From positions 62,001-126,000 of the forward strand of contig DASXEW010000003.1 in NCBI GenBank assembly GCA_036489885.1: DNA of 64,000 nt, in the 5' to 3' direction. Made by a program: the position numbers and the translations under genes. Positions 18,116-26,942 of the stretch are shown piece by piece (position 1 is the first letter of the stretch; the number at the start of each line of letters is the position of its first letter). The notes beneath the pieces were generated by a model. It was given only the letters and a program-made list of their open reading frames with translations. It did no database searches and was not told the origin of the DNA. The stretch is from Candidatus Baltobacteraceae bacterium (GTDB lineage: Bacteria > Vulcanimicrobiota > Vulcanimicrobiia > Vulcanimicrobiales > Vulcanimicrobiaceae).

Positions 18116-19846
18116 TTGAGCTTGAGGAAGTCTCTGTGGCCAGAGTGTGCGATGCTTTTGGCATTACCCTTCGCTCTGACCTATTTCAACAACACGTGGA
18201 TCTTCGTGAAGCCGATTTTCATCGATCGATGGATCTATTCGGGCTTCCATATGCATCTACAGTCGCTTCTCAGGACATGGGGCTACACGTATTACGCGTC
18301 ACGAACGCCTTGGGATGTGTTGGGCTGGGCCGTTCACAGAATATTGCCGACCGAACCAGCTCTGTATGTTCTGCATTTCCTTGTCTTCTATGTGTCTGCT
18401 TTCTCTCTCTACTTCGCCGTCTTAACGCTATTTTCAAGCCGACTCGCCGCGTTGACAACCGTGCTTCTGCTCGCGACACAATCCGAATTCTTGACGGCAA
18501 CAGGTTGGGACTACGTCGATGGAGCGTACACGGCTTGCATCCTCGTTAGTCTCGCCGCTGTCGCTCTAGGAGCAACGCGCAAGCGGTACCACGTGGCAGC
18601 ATTTGTTTGGGGCGTTGCTATTACCACAACCGTCTCCCTTTACATCTTGATGCTCGTTCTGATTCCTGCGGAAGTTGTACTCGTGCTTCTATTGAACCGA
18701 ATGCGGCATCGGCACTCAGTCGGTGTCTTTGCACTCTGGGTTTTCGCCGGCATATGTGCGGCGGCGATTTTCTACGGATGCGTAAATAGGTTAGCGGGTG
18801 GCCCATATTTATATTTCATGGGACAAATCCTCGCATTGCACGGCGTAGCCGCGAAACGACCAGAATGGTTTATGCCACTGCATGAGTGGATCGGCTATGC
18901 GACCTGGCTGCTAATTCCATTAGCAATCGCGCTAATGAGTGTTGTCGTCGTCGTCCGCCACGCAGTCTCATCGCTTCGCTGCTTGCGGAAAGGTACGGGC
19001 AATGCCGAGAGCACGCTGTTTGTTGTTTGCGCCGCCTACCTCGCCGCCTGTCTTTCATTTGTCATTTTGGCGTTGAACCACTTTGCAGTTCTCGAACTGG
19101 ATGACAAGATAAACGCGCTGCTGCCTTTCGCCTTCGTATGCGTTGGCGGTGCACTTGCGCTCGCCGCGCGCACCTTTCCAAATCTCTACACGGTTCCGTT
19201 CTCAATTATGGTTGTCGCGGTAACCCTTTTGCCGTGGTTTCTTTCATCGGTCACGCGATTTCTGCCGATTCCTCAGGCCTTTCTCGGTCTTCATAACGAG
19301 ATCGCCTGGATATTAGGCGACGGCATCCTCCTTTGTATCGCCGCCGTATTGCCGCGCATCCTGATAGCGCCTCAGGTTTACATGCTGGCCGTAATTTTGT
19401 TCACCTGCATCGGTTTCGGCGGCGCGGACACAGACATGATGCAGTTCGTACCGAATCCATACTATAAACAAGGGACCCTTGCAGTTTTCCAAGCGATGGA
19501 GCAAGTTCAGCCTTACGATCGCGATGCTCGCGCACGCTTTTGGTTTGACAACCACGACAAGTATGTCGGCCTCGAGCGTGACGTCGTGTCGTCCTATCTC
19601 TACGGACCAGCATTGATCAATGAACATTTTCCGAGTCTCGTTAGTTGGACGGGAGAAACCGTAACATTCAGACCCGGAGACCGCGTGATCTTTTTAACCT
19701 CTGGAAGCGACCCACTCGCTCGCGCGGACCAAACAGTCGCACATCAACGCGTCTTCTTTCAGCAGGTCGTGCGCGAGCATGTCACGCGTCCTGGAATCGA
19801 TTTCGAATTTATAGTGACGGATGTTCGTTCTCTAGATGAAAGGTAA
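18116..19846 (+). CDS. Multi-pass membrane protein, GT-C-like (tandem paralog 2)
   Basis: 576 residues starting four bases after paralog 1. Shared blocks are NNTWIFVKPIFIDRWIYSG, YVLHFLVFYVSAFSLYFAVL, ATQSEFLTATGWDYVDGAYT, NPYYKQGTLAVFQAME and LERDVVSSYLYGP, so this is a clear tandem duplication. It lacks the C-terminal beta-module of its sister and ends soon after a periplasmic beta-rich segment (RPGIDFEFIVTDVRSLDER). Retention of the same loop Asp suggests both are catalytic, perhaps with different donors or acceptors. Its stop overlaps the convergent FemAB-like gene by 15 bases. The start at 18116 (ATG or near-cognate in the 4-base gap) fits the first hydrophobic segment. Confidence 0.75.
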   Translation: MSLRKSLWPECAMLLALPFALTYFNNTWIFVKPIFIDRWIYSGFHMHLQSLLRTWGYTYYASRTPWDVLGWAVHRILPTEPALYVLHFLVFYVSAFSLYFAVLTLFSSRLAALTTVLLLATQSEFLTATGWDYVDGAYTACILVSLAAVALGATRKRYHVAAFVWGVAITTTVSLYILMLVLIPAEVVLVLLLNRMRHRHSVGVFALWVFAGICAAAIFYGCVNRLAGGPYLYFMGQILALHGVAAKRPEWFMPLHEWIGYATWLLIPLAIALMSVVVVVRHAVSSLRCLRKGTGNAESTLFVVCAAYLAACLSFVILALNHFAVLELDDKINALLPFAFVCVGGALALAARTFPNLYTVPFSIMVVAVTLLPWFLSSVTRFLPIPQAFLGLHNEIAWILGDGILLCIAAVLPRILIAPQVYMLAVILFTCIGFGGADTDMMQFVPNPYYKQGTLAVFQAMEQVQPYDRDARARFWFDNHDKYVGLERDVVSSYLYGPALINEHFPSLVSWTGETVTFRPGDRVIFLTSGSDPLARADQTVAHQRVFFQQVVREHVTRPGIDFEFIVTDVRSLDER

Positions 19847-20890
19847 CTGGTCGCGTATAACGGGTCCCAGTGCATTTGAAAGTGTTAGAGGCAAATGTGA
19901 CCAAACTCTCTGGGCGACGCTCCTCGACGTTCTTTGCTCCTGCAAGAGAACACCGCGTGAACGTCGCCCCTTGCGAACGTAGAATTGATATGGAACATCG
20001 ATATCTCGACCACGCCACTTGCGCTTGAAAAGGTGCACGTTGCTGCCCGGTGCGCTTCTGCCTAAGTCGAGGCTCTCAACATTGTTGAGCGACGCGTCCC
20101 GAATGACATGCCAATACAGCATGTAATTCGCAAACTCGAGCTCACGTTCGTATCGCATTATTGCGAACCAATCAGTCCACGAGTTACCGTGCAGAATGCA
20201 AAGCATTCCCCCAATGAGCTCGCCGTCGCGTCGCGCAAGGTACAATCGGAGACGTTCCGGTCCAAGGTGTGCCTTCATCGCACGCAACATCGTGCGGCTA
20301 AAGACGGGCGTCCCAAGATCTCTCATGTGAGCAGCATATACGCCGTAGAATGCGTCCAATTCCGACAGTTCGAGATCTCTTTCAATGCCCAAACTAGACT
20401 TTTCGGCTTGCCGAACCCCCCAACGAGTTTTGCCCTTCACCGCAGACCAAAGCTGGTCAACGTTCTGTCGTGTATCGATTATCGTGTGAACGGTTGGAAT
20501 AATCTCAGCGTTTGCAGCAAGCGGTCCGCCGCGGAGCTGTAAATAGCCCGCTCGCAAACTATCTCTCAATCTTATGCCTTCATGCACAAGCGCTTCTGCC
20601 GCTTGGCTGGATTTCGCGAGCACACCACCCTCGAGAGAGGATAGATGGCGACCCGTGATCAGGCTTCGGCTGAAATATGTGGGTAGAATTCCGACGACGT
20701 CTCCGGCACCATCGAAGGCATAGAGAAAATACGGCGAGACTGAAAAGGCATCTCGCAAGATGTGGTACCAGCCAGCGTGATGCAGCGGCCCCGCCTCTGG
20801 CGAGCTGTCAACGAAGCGTTGCCACGCCGTCAGCTCGCGAGGGCCGGCGATCCTAACGTTCAGCGCGCTTTCGGCCAGCACGCGTGACAA
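19832..20890 (-). CDS. FemAB/GNAT-type aminoacyl- or acyltransferase
   Basis: 352 residues with the double-GNAT layout of FemAB-related proteins often found in exopolysaccharide loci (the PEP-CTERM-associated FemAB group). Signs are PLHHAGWYHILRDAF near the N-terminus, the W/K-rich KGKTRWGVRQAEKSSLGI region, GELIGGMLCILHGNSWTDWF, and LYWHVIRDA...SLDLGRSAPG..VHLFKRKWRG, which is very typical of that group. It would transfer an amino acid or acyl group to an amino sugar or peptide. The first codon is TTG at 20890; the GTG three codons in is an alternative. It is convergent with the membrane-protein pair and divergent from the dehydratase gene over 77 bases that should hold both promoters. Confidence 0.82.
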   Translation of the reverse strand: MSRVLAESALNVRIAGPRELTAWQRFVDSSPEAGPLHHAGWYHILRDAFSVSPYFLYAFDGAGDVVGILPTYFSRSLITGRHLSSLEGGVLAKSSQAAEALVHEGIRLRDSLRAGYLQLRGGPLAANAEIIPTVHTIIDTRQNVDQLWSAVKGKTRWGVRQAEKSSLGIERDLELSELDAFYGVYAAHMRDLGTPVFSRTMLRAMKAHLGPERLRLYLARRDGELIGGMLCILHGNSWTDWFAIMRYERELEFANYMLYWHVIRDASLNNVESLDLGRSAPGSNVHLFKRKWRGRDIDVPYQFYVRKGRRSRGVLLQEQRTSRSVAQRVWSHLPLTLSNALGPVIRDQLPFI

Positions 20891-20967
20891 TTCGCGCGAT
20901 TATGTGCGGAGCCTTTGGGAGTACTCACCAATAGGAATCCTACGAATGTCAGTCAATCACCCACGCG

Positions 20968-22035
20968 ATGACTAGTCCTCCGTTAGACATGACGTCCAGG
21001 AGTGTTACGGATTATTTTCGTGGCCGGCGCGTGCTCGTCACCGGTGCGTGCGGCACGGTGGGTCAACAGCTCGTGCGTCATCTCCTTGAGCGTCTCGACG
21101 TTGAGGCACTCGTTGGCCTCGACAACAACGAGAGTGAACTGCTTTTCCTCGAAGAGCGCCACAAGAAGCACAGCAACACTCGTTTTCGCCTCTGCGATAT
21201 TCGCGATCTCTCATCCCTTCAGCGCGAGGCGCGGGGAATCGACATCATCTTCCACGCCGCAGCGTACAAGCACGTTTATCTTTGTGAACGCTCTCCGCTC
21301 GAAGCAATTCAGACAAACGTTCTTGGTGTTCAGAACGTAATCCAATGCGCGAGTGATAATAACGTAGGCCGACTGGTCTTTACAAGCAGCGATAAGGCCG
21401 TGAATCCCACGAACGTTATGGGAACATCTAAGCTGATGGGCGAGCGGCTTGTGACCGCCGCTGCGATCGACTCGGGTCGATGCGACACCGTTTTTCTTTC
21501 GACTCGCTTTGGAAACGTTTTAGGCTCGCGCGGTTCAGTTATACCAATTTTCAGAGATCAGATACGGCGCGGCGGACCCGTCACACTATCAGATCCGAGG
21601 ATGACCCGATTCATCATGTCGCTCGACGAAGCGGCGTGGCTCGTCATCGAATCGACGGTGCTTGCCAAGCGTGGCGACGTCCTAATCACGAAAATGCCAA
21701 CTATCAAGATTACTGATCTGGCAGAAGTATTGATTAGCGAGCAAGCCCCTCGCTACGGATTGCGGCCGAGTGACATTAGTATCGTCAACGTCGGCCCGAG
21801 GCCTGGCGAGAAGCTTTATGAAGAGCTCATGAACGAAGAGGAAACGCGCCGCTCGATCGAACTCGAGCGCTATTTTGTCGTACGACCCGCTATGCTTGGC
21901 GATCCTGGCGACGACTACAGCGGGCGGCCAGGGATAGCCGTTACTCGACCCTACAACTCGGCTAACGAAAAGCCGTTATCGCGTGCCGATCTGGCGCAGT
22001 TTCTTCACGACAAGCAGCTGATCGAGCAGGCATAG
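20968..22035 (+). CDS. PseB/CapD-type UDP-sugar 4,6-dehydratase or epimerase (soluble SDR)
   Basis: 355-residue SDR of the polysaccharide biosynthesis (CapD/FlaA1) family without the membrane anchor of large CapD proteins. Motifs: RVLVTGACGTVGQQLVRHL (cofactor), FHAAAYKHVYLCERSP (the AAxKHV box of this family), FTSSDKAVNPTNVMGTSK with the SDK that replaces the usual SYK catalytic motif, STRFGNVLGSRGSVIPIF and RPGEKLYEELM. It would remodel UDP-GlcNAc to a 4-keto-6-deoxy sugar or epimerise it. ATG at 20968; ATG at 20989 is an alternative start closer to the Rossmann fold. It is separated by 3 bases from the convergent methyltransferase gene. Confidence 0.88.
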   Translation: MTSPPLDMTSRSVTDYFRGRRVLVTGACGTVGQQLVRHLLERLDVEALVGLDNNESELLFLEERHKKHSNTRFRLCDIRDLSSLQREARGIDIIFHAAAYKHVYLCERSPLEAIQTNVLGVQNVIQCASDNNVGRLVFTSSDKAVNPTNVMGTSKLMGERLVTAAAIDSGRCDTVFLSTRFGNVLGSRGSVIPIFRDQIRRGGPVTLSDPRMTRFIMSLDEAAWLVIESTVLAKRGDVLITKMPTIKITDLAEVLISEQAPRYGLRPSDISIVNVGPRPGEKLYEELMNEEETRRSIELERYFVVRPAMLGDPGDDYSGRPGIAVTRPYNSANEKPLSRADLAQFLHDKQLIEQA

Positions 22036-22038
22036 CGG

Positions 22039-22686
22039 TCATTCGGACATTTTCTCCGCGACGTAAACGCTGTTCAATCCCCATTGAAATGAGCGCGTTA
22101 CCAAATGCTGCAATGGGCGCGTGTTGAGGTAGCCGAGCAACTCTTCGCGCGGCATACAGAACTCCTCATCCTCTTCCATGCCACGCTCGTGGTCCATGTC
22201 AACTTTACCTTGCAGGCCCATATAAAAGTGTTGCCATTTATGACTCAGTAATTGCGTAATCGGCTCGCCTTCAGTCATCACAAGGCGACCACCAGGTTTT
22301 AGAAGCCGGCTAAACTCCATGAACTCTGCAGTTCGCAGATTCTTGGGTATGTGACCGCCGACCGCGACAAGCGTAACGGTGTCAAAACTGCTATCCGGGA
22401 AAGGAATCTGCGTCGGGTCCTCGACCAAATGCTCGACGCCTTCGTACGCAAAAAAGTCCACCCCGATCCCACAATCCGCCCCGATAAAACGCTTGATAAA
22501 GAGGTTGCCCGGGCCGCAGCCAACATCGAGCACACGTCCTTTGCAAAACTGAGCAACTTCCCACATGCGCTCGTCACGCATTGACGTTAGGCCTACGAAA
22601 CCTCGTGGCCCCATGAATAACGCACGGACCGGCAGGGCTACGTTGTCTAACAGTCGTTTAATTGGGGGCCGCGCAAGGCCAATCAT
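22039..22686 (-). CDS. Class I SAM-dependent methyltransferase
   Basis: 215 residues from the ATG at 22686 (an upstream TTG at 22713 is in frame). Motif I is GRVLDVGCGPGNLFIKRF, motif II GIGVDFFAYEGVEHLV, motif III-like PFPDSSFDTVTLVAVGGHIP, and LLKPGGRLVMTEGEP follows. It is a Methyltransf_11-type enzyme; the neighbours suggest O- or N-methylation of a sugar or of the polymer end. It is on the strand opposite to its neighbours, convergent with the dehydratase (3 bases) and divergent from the sulfoquinovose synthase-like gene (77 bases). Confidence 0.85.
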   Translation of the reverse strand: MIGLARPPIKRLLDNVALPVRALFMGPRGFVGLTSMRDERMWEVAQFCKGRVLDVGCGPGNLFIKRFIGADCGIGVDFFAYEGVEHLVEDPTQIPFPDSSFDTVTLVAVGGHIPKNLRTAEFMEFSRLLKPGGRLVMTEGEPITQLLSHKWQHFYMGLQGKVDMDHERGMEEDEEFCMPREELLGYLNTRPLQHLVTRSFQWGLNSVYVAEKMSE

Positions 22687-22763
22687 GCGCGCTGCTTCTT
22701 GCCGCCGGTGCAACCTCCTACACAGGAATCAATGGCCTAGGTCCTAATCGGTGCATCGATCTT

Positions 22764-23912
22764 ATGCGCATTTTGATTCTCGGTGGGGACGGATACCTCG
22801 GTTGGCCGACCGCCATGGATCTCCGCAAAAGCGGACACGATATTACATTAGTCGACAATTATTCTCGTCGTTCTATCGCAAAAGAAACCGAATCGGAAGC
22901 CTTGATGCCGAACCCGCTCCTGCCTGAACGCACATCGATCTTCAAGGCAGCGTCCGGATACGATATTGTGGTCGAGGAAGGCGATTGCTGCGATTACGAC
23001 TTTCTCTCAACCCTCGTAAAACGGTTCGAGCCACATGCAATCGTTCACTATGCGGAGCAGCCTTCTGCCCCCTACTCCATGATCGGCTATCGCGAAGCCC
23101 ATAAGACGCTGACGAATAATCTCGAAGCAACCTTCAACGTCATTTGGTCAGTCCTGAAAAGCGCACCAAACTGTCACATCATCAAGCTGGGGACAATGGG
23201 AGAATACGGCACTCCCAGGATCGACATCGAGGAGGGCTGGATCGAGATTGATCACAAGGGACGACGCGACAAATTTCTTTTTCCACGACAGGCCGGCTCT
23301 CTCTATCACACCACCAAGATACTCGACACTGATCTGCTTTGGTTTTACGTCCGTACTTACGGATTACGAGTAACCGACCTGATGCAAGGTCCTGTGTACG
23401 GGATATCCACGCCGGAGGCTGATTTAGACAAGCGCCTCATGCCGAACTTCCACTACGACGACATTTTCGGCACGGTCGTAAATCGCTTCATCGTTCAAGC
23501 GATCGCGGGAGTCCCTCTTACTGTCTACGGTAAAGGCGGTCAAATTCGAGGTTATCTAAATTTACGCGATACGCTTCAGTGTGTCGCTCTGGCGGCATTA
23601 AAGCCGCCGGATCCAGGAGAGCTTCGGATACTTAACCAGTTCACCGAGACTTTCTCTGTAAACGAGCTCGCCGACCGCGTTCAGCACGTGGGTACAGGGT
23701 TGGGTTTGCCTGTTAAGATCCAACCGATCGATAATCCACGCAAAGAACTTGAAGACCACTACTACAATCCGGTCCATTCCGGACTACTAGAATTGGGGCT
23801 GAAACCTCACCTTATGACCGACGACGTCCTCGCGGGCATGATTGAAGCAGTCATCCCATATCGCGACCTGATAGTTCGAGATCGAATCATGCCTCGTGTG
23901 CGCTGGCGATAG
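22764..23912 (+). CDS. sqdB: UDP-sulfoquinovose synthase-like (SQD1/SqdB) SDR
   Basis: 382 residues from the ATG at 22764 (the frame is open further upstream but that overlaps the divergent gene). It follows the SQD1 pattern closely: RILILGGDGYLGWPTAMDL, VDNYSRR, IVHYAEQPSAPYSMIGY, KLGTMGEYGTPRIDIEEGW, the YHTTK catalytic Tyr-Lys pair, LMQGPVYGISTPEAD, YDDIFGTVVNRFIVQA and VYGKGGQIRGYLNLRDT. Known family members convert UDP-glucose and sulfite into UDP-sulfoquinovose, for sulfolipid or, in archaea, for glycan synthesis. No SqdX/SqdD-like glycolipid transferase was recognised beside it; a flippase, deacetylase and GT2 follow. Incorporation of a sulfonated sugar into the polymer is therefore the better guess. 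Confidence 0.88.
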   Translation: MRILILGGDGYLGWPTAMDLRKSGHDITLVDNYSRRSIAKETESEALMPNPLLPERTSIFKAASGYDIVVEEGDCCDYDFLSTLVKRFEPHAIVHYAEQPSAPYSMIGYREAHKTLTNNLEATFNVIWSVLKSAPNCHIIKLGTMGEYGTPRIDIEEGWIEIDHKGRRDKFLFPRQAGSLYHTTKILDTDLLWFYVRTYGLRVTDLMQGPVYGISTPEADLDKRLMPNFHYDDIFGTVVNRFIVQAIAGVPLTVYGKGGQIRGYLNLRDTLQCVALAALKPPDPGELRILNQFTETFSVNELADRVQHVGTGLGLPVKIQPIDNPRKELEDHYYNPVHSGLLELGLKPHLMTDDVLAGMIEAVIPYRDLIVRDRIMPRVRWR

Positions 23913-23930
23913 CGCGCTCAGCGACTTCAA

Positions 23931-25199
23931 ATGATTGCGGTGAGCGCTCGCTACTCCGTGGTTCGACGCTCGTTGATCGTCGTTATTTTGGTGATCCTTG
24001 GCCAGGCGTTCAACTATCTCTTGATCTTGCTTGCAAACCGTTCGTTGGATGCCGCGGCTTTCGGACGATTTTACGCAGCATGGGCCACGATCAATATCCT
24101 CGCGACGCCGGGAACGGTATTATCCCTGGTGGCCACACGATACTTTGCCGAGGCCTTCCGTAGCGGTGCAGAACCAGGAATCCGGCCAGCCCTTGTACGC
24201 GTTGCTCGCTCGCTCGGGCCCTGGCTCCTCGCGGGCGTTCTCGCGACCGAGATCGTTTTCTTTGCCGCCGGCCGACACATAACCGACTCTTGGGCGTTGG
24301 CACTTCTGCTGCCGGTGACGGCGGCGTCTTTTTTTGGGGTCGAGATCGTTCGTGCGGTATTGCCCGCGATGCTGCGAGGAACGCTGTTCGGAATGGTGTT
24401 CTTCGCGTGGTGCGCGACTCAGTGTGCATTCGCGATTGGAGCACTCCTGTTAGTCCATTCGGTTTGGTCCATCTACGCCGGAATCTTCGTGGCAAATATC
24501 CTCGCCCTCTTTGCTATTATAACGTTGGTTCTTCACCTATCTAGGCACGCGACGCAAATGCCGGTCGATCCGAGCGATCCAGCACGCTTTGATCTTTCTG
24601 AAGTACTTCCGTTTTGCAGCGCCTATGTCGGATTCGTCCTTTTCAACAACGCCGATATCCTTATCGCATATTTTTTCTTCACCGGTTCCCAACTTGGCGC
24701 GTATTCCGCTGCTGCGGTGCTTCCGAAAGCGATCGTCATGGTAACGCAGCCAATTGCTCAAGTTGTTCTTCCGCTTTTGGTTGCCACTGAAGGTCAGACG
24801 GCTCTGGTGCGAAGAGCCGTTTGGCGCGCAATTAGCGTGACCGCGGTCCTCGGCTCGCTCGGCGCGGCGTTTCTTTCTGCAGCCTCGCCGCTCGTTTGTA
24901 GCGGAAAATTCGGAATTCGATACTGTGATCCAAAACTAATGACGACGCTCGCCGTCACGGCCGTTCTGCTTGCGTTGGTTCGAGTAGCAATCACGGTCGA
25001 TCTCGGCCAACGCCTTTACTGGCTCGCGCAGGTACCTTTCGCCGGTTGCCTCGTGTTCGCCGCTGTCCAATTCTTCACTCACCCTTCTCCTGACAAACTG
25101 GCGATGTCGTATCTGATCACCTCACTTGGTACGATTACGACGTTCGGCCTACTCAGCTTTGGTCGCATGCGGTTTAAGAGTATGGCGCAAGCCCAATAG
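23931..25199 (+). CDS. Wzx-like oligosaccharide flippase (second copy)
   Basis: 422-residue membrane protein of the MOP/polysaccharide-export type with about 12 hydrophobic segments. The N-terminal part (GQAFNYLLILLANRSLDAAAF) and the mid-protein VLFNNADILIAYFFFTGSQ-LGAYSAAAVLPK are the family's typical helices. It lies between the SQD1-like gene (18 bases) and the deacetylase gene (13 bases), so it probably serves the glycan unit assembled by this 22764-28617 block. It differs strongly in sequence from the flippase at 5466-6800, which argues for a second substrate rather than recent duplication. Confidence 0.87.
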   Translation: MIAVSARYSVVRRSLIVVILVILGQAFNYLLILLANRSLDAAAFGRFYAAWATINILATPGTVLSLVATRYFAEAFRSGAEPGIRPALVRVARSLGPWLLAGVLATEIVFFAAGRHITDSWALALLLPVTAASFFGVEIVRAVLPAMLRGTLFGMVFFAWCATQCAFAIGALLLVHSVWSIYAGIFVANILALFAIITLVLHLSRHATQMPVDPSDPARFDLSEVLPFCSAYVGFVLFNNADILIAYFFFTGSQLGAYSAAAVLPKAIVMVTQPIAQVVLPLLVATEGQTALVRRAVWRAISVTAVLGSLGAAFLSAASPLVCSGKFGIRYCDPKLMTTLAVTAVLLALVRVAITVDLGQRLYWLAQVPFAGCLVFAAVQFFTHPSPDKLAMSYLITSLGTITTFGLLSFGRMRFKSMAQAQ

Positions 25200-25212
25200 C
25201 CAACAAGGTGTT

Positions 25213-26106
25213 ATGGCTCGCTTAATTGTGAACGCCGACGACCTTGGTGCGGACCCGCACGTCGACCTTGGCATTCTCGAAGGATTTCGGAACGGAATCG
25301 TGAGCTCGACCACCTTGCTGATAACCTTCGCCCCACACTGGGAGCGATCGGCTACAACCGCGCAAGAAGCTGGACTACCGATGGGACTCCATCTGTCACT
25401 GACGCACGGCTTCGCCGTGTCTGAACGGACGCGGATACCAGATTTAGTGGACGAGCGTGGACGTTTCGCAATCTCGGCCGCTCAACTGATTTCGATGGGG
25501 TTTCAAAATCGAGCGCAACACAAGCGACTTTACGATCAAATCAAGATCGAACTCGACGCGCAGATCAAGAGCGTACTCAGCAAGGGCTTCCGCTTAACCC
25601 ACGTCGATTCGCATCAACACGTTCACATGAATCCGAACATCTACGAAATCGTTGAAGGCGTCGCTACGGAGAACGGCATACGAGCGATGCGAATCGTGCG
25701 CGAGCCCTTTTTCGCTTTTCAGTTCACATACGGACTCGTCGACAACCTTAAGCGCAATAATTTCTTAAAGGCGTTCCTGGTCCAGACTCTCGCGCGGCGC
25801 ATCAAACCACGGCTTCGAACAAACGAACGCTTCTTCGGCCTAATGCAATCAGATACGGTAGACCGCTCTTCCTTTACGAAGTTTCTTCGCTCGATGGCTC
25901 GGACCGACTTCGTGTGGGAGGCCGGCATCCATCCGGGCCACCCAGGCCAGCAGCCCGAGTTCGACCTTCCACCGGAGGTTGGCCGGTGGTTTTCCTCGTT
26001 AACTCGCAGGCGCGAGTTCGACGTAGTAACCGACCCCGAAGTCAAGGACCTCATTCGCAAAGAGCGTATCGAAATAATCTCCTATGCCGCGATCACTCAA
26101 TCGTGA
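25213..26106 (+). CDS. YdjC/ChbG-family carbohydrate deacetylase
   Basis: 297 residues from the ATG at 25213, preceded by an AAGG at 25205-25208. The family removes N-acetyl groups from amino sugars or chitooligosaccharides with a metal held by an Asp and two His. Seen here are LIVNADDLG at residues 3-11 (metal Asp), the HLSLTHG loop, the THVDSHQHVHM box and EAGIHPGHPG near the C-terminus, so the active-site set is complete. It overlaps the next gene by 4 bases (GTGA). In this locus it probably acts on the lipid-linked intermediate or polymer to expose free amines, but its cell location is cytoplasmic by lack of a signal peptide. Confidence 0.9.
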   Translation: MARLIVNADDLGADPHVDLGILEGFRNGIVSSTTLLITFAPHWERSATTAQEAGLPMGLHLSLTHGFAVSERTRIPDLVDERGRFAISAAQLISMGFQNRAQHKRLYDQIKIELDAQIKSVLSKGFRLTHVDSHQHVHMNPNIYEIVEGVATENGIRAMRIVREPFFAFQFTYGLVDNLKRNNFLKAFLVQTLARRIKPRLRTNERFFGLMQSDTVDRSSFTKFLRSMARTDFVWEAGIHPGHPGQQPEFDLPPEVGRWFSSLTRRREFDVVTDPEVKDLIRKERIEIISYAAITQS

Positions 26107-26936
26107 TTGACCTATCAGTCGTCGTCCCCGCTTTTAACGAAGCGAACGATCTTTGGGACATGGCGACGAATATGTCGCCGTGCTTGGACAACATCGTTGG
26201 CGCCGGGCGATGGCAATTCGTAATTGTCGACAACGGAAGCTCTGATGGTACGCCAGAGAGCGCTCGAGCTATCGCGGAGAAATGGACAACGACGCGTCTC
26301 GTTGAACTGCCGCGACCCGACTACGGCAATGCGATGTACAATGGAATATGCGCGTCCGAAGGTGAGTGGGCGTATATCATCAACGTCGATTTCTGGGATC
26401 AAGTCATGCTGACGTGGTGCTGGAAACATCGAGGCCTATACGAGCTGGTCCTCGGATCCAAGCGCGCCGATATGACTCTGAACCGGCAGTTCAAATATCG
26501 ACGTGCTTTGAGCTGGGGACTGAACTCGATATTGCAGTTCTTTTTCGGGTTTGTCGGTTCGGATACGCACGGGCAGAAATTCATCCATCTCCCCACTGTA
26601 CGCCCTATAGCCGACCGCTGCGTCATGCGCCGAGGACAATTCGATACAGAGTTGACGCTCCGCGCTGCACGATCGGGACTGTGGCTTGCCGAGGTTCCGG
26701 TTCCCCTTGCCGAGGTACGTCCTCCGCGAAATCTCATGATTGCCAAGATCTATAGGAATATCGTCGACATACTACGTCTGCGCAAAGTCATGAAGCAGGT
26801 TCCTACGAAAGCGCCACTGCGCTATCATCGCTGGGCACGCGAGGATCTTCTCGAAGGTGGATCACGCCAAGCGCAGGCATTTCTCGACGCGGCAGAGCGC
26901 CAGCGCACGCTCGACGCTCGCGAAATCTCCGTCTAA
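26103..26936 (+). CDS. GT2 family glycosyltransferase
   Basis: 277 residues from GTG at 26103. N-terminus IDLSVVVPAFNEANDLWDM, then FVIVDNGSSDGTPESARAI, the standard GT2 nucleotide-binding folds. The usual DxD is replaced by the segment WAYIINVDFWDQVML (VDFWD), and KFIHLPTVRPIADRC resembles the acceptor loop of DPM-like enzymes. There is no C-terminal membrane pair, unlike the GtrB-like gene at 38921. Coupled by a 4-base overlap to the deacetylase and 6 bases from the methyltransferase. It likely transfers a sugar to a polyprenyl phosphate or glycan intermediate. Confidence 0.87.
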   Translation: MIDLSVVVPAFNEANDLWDMATNMSPCLDNIVGAGRWQFVIVDNGSSDGTPESARAIAEKWTTTRLVELPRPDYGNAMYNGICASEGEWAYIINVDFWDQVMLTWCWKHRGLYELVLGSKRADMTLNRQFKYRRALSWGLNSILQFFFGFVGSDTHGQKFIHLPTVRPIADRCVMRRGQFDTELTLRAARSGLWLAEVPVPLAEVRPPRNLMIAKIYRNIVDILRLRKVMKQVPTKAPLRYHRWAREDLLEGGSRQAQAFLDAAERQRTLDAREISV

Positions 26937-26942
26937 CGGACC

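Noticed and set aside
25126-25212. Longer start for the YdjC deacetylase
   Set aside because: It overlaps the flippase and adds residues before the conserved NADDLG start; ATG at 25213 has AAGG upstream.
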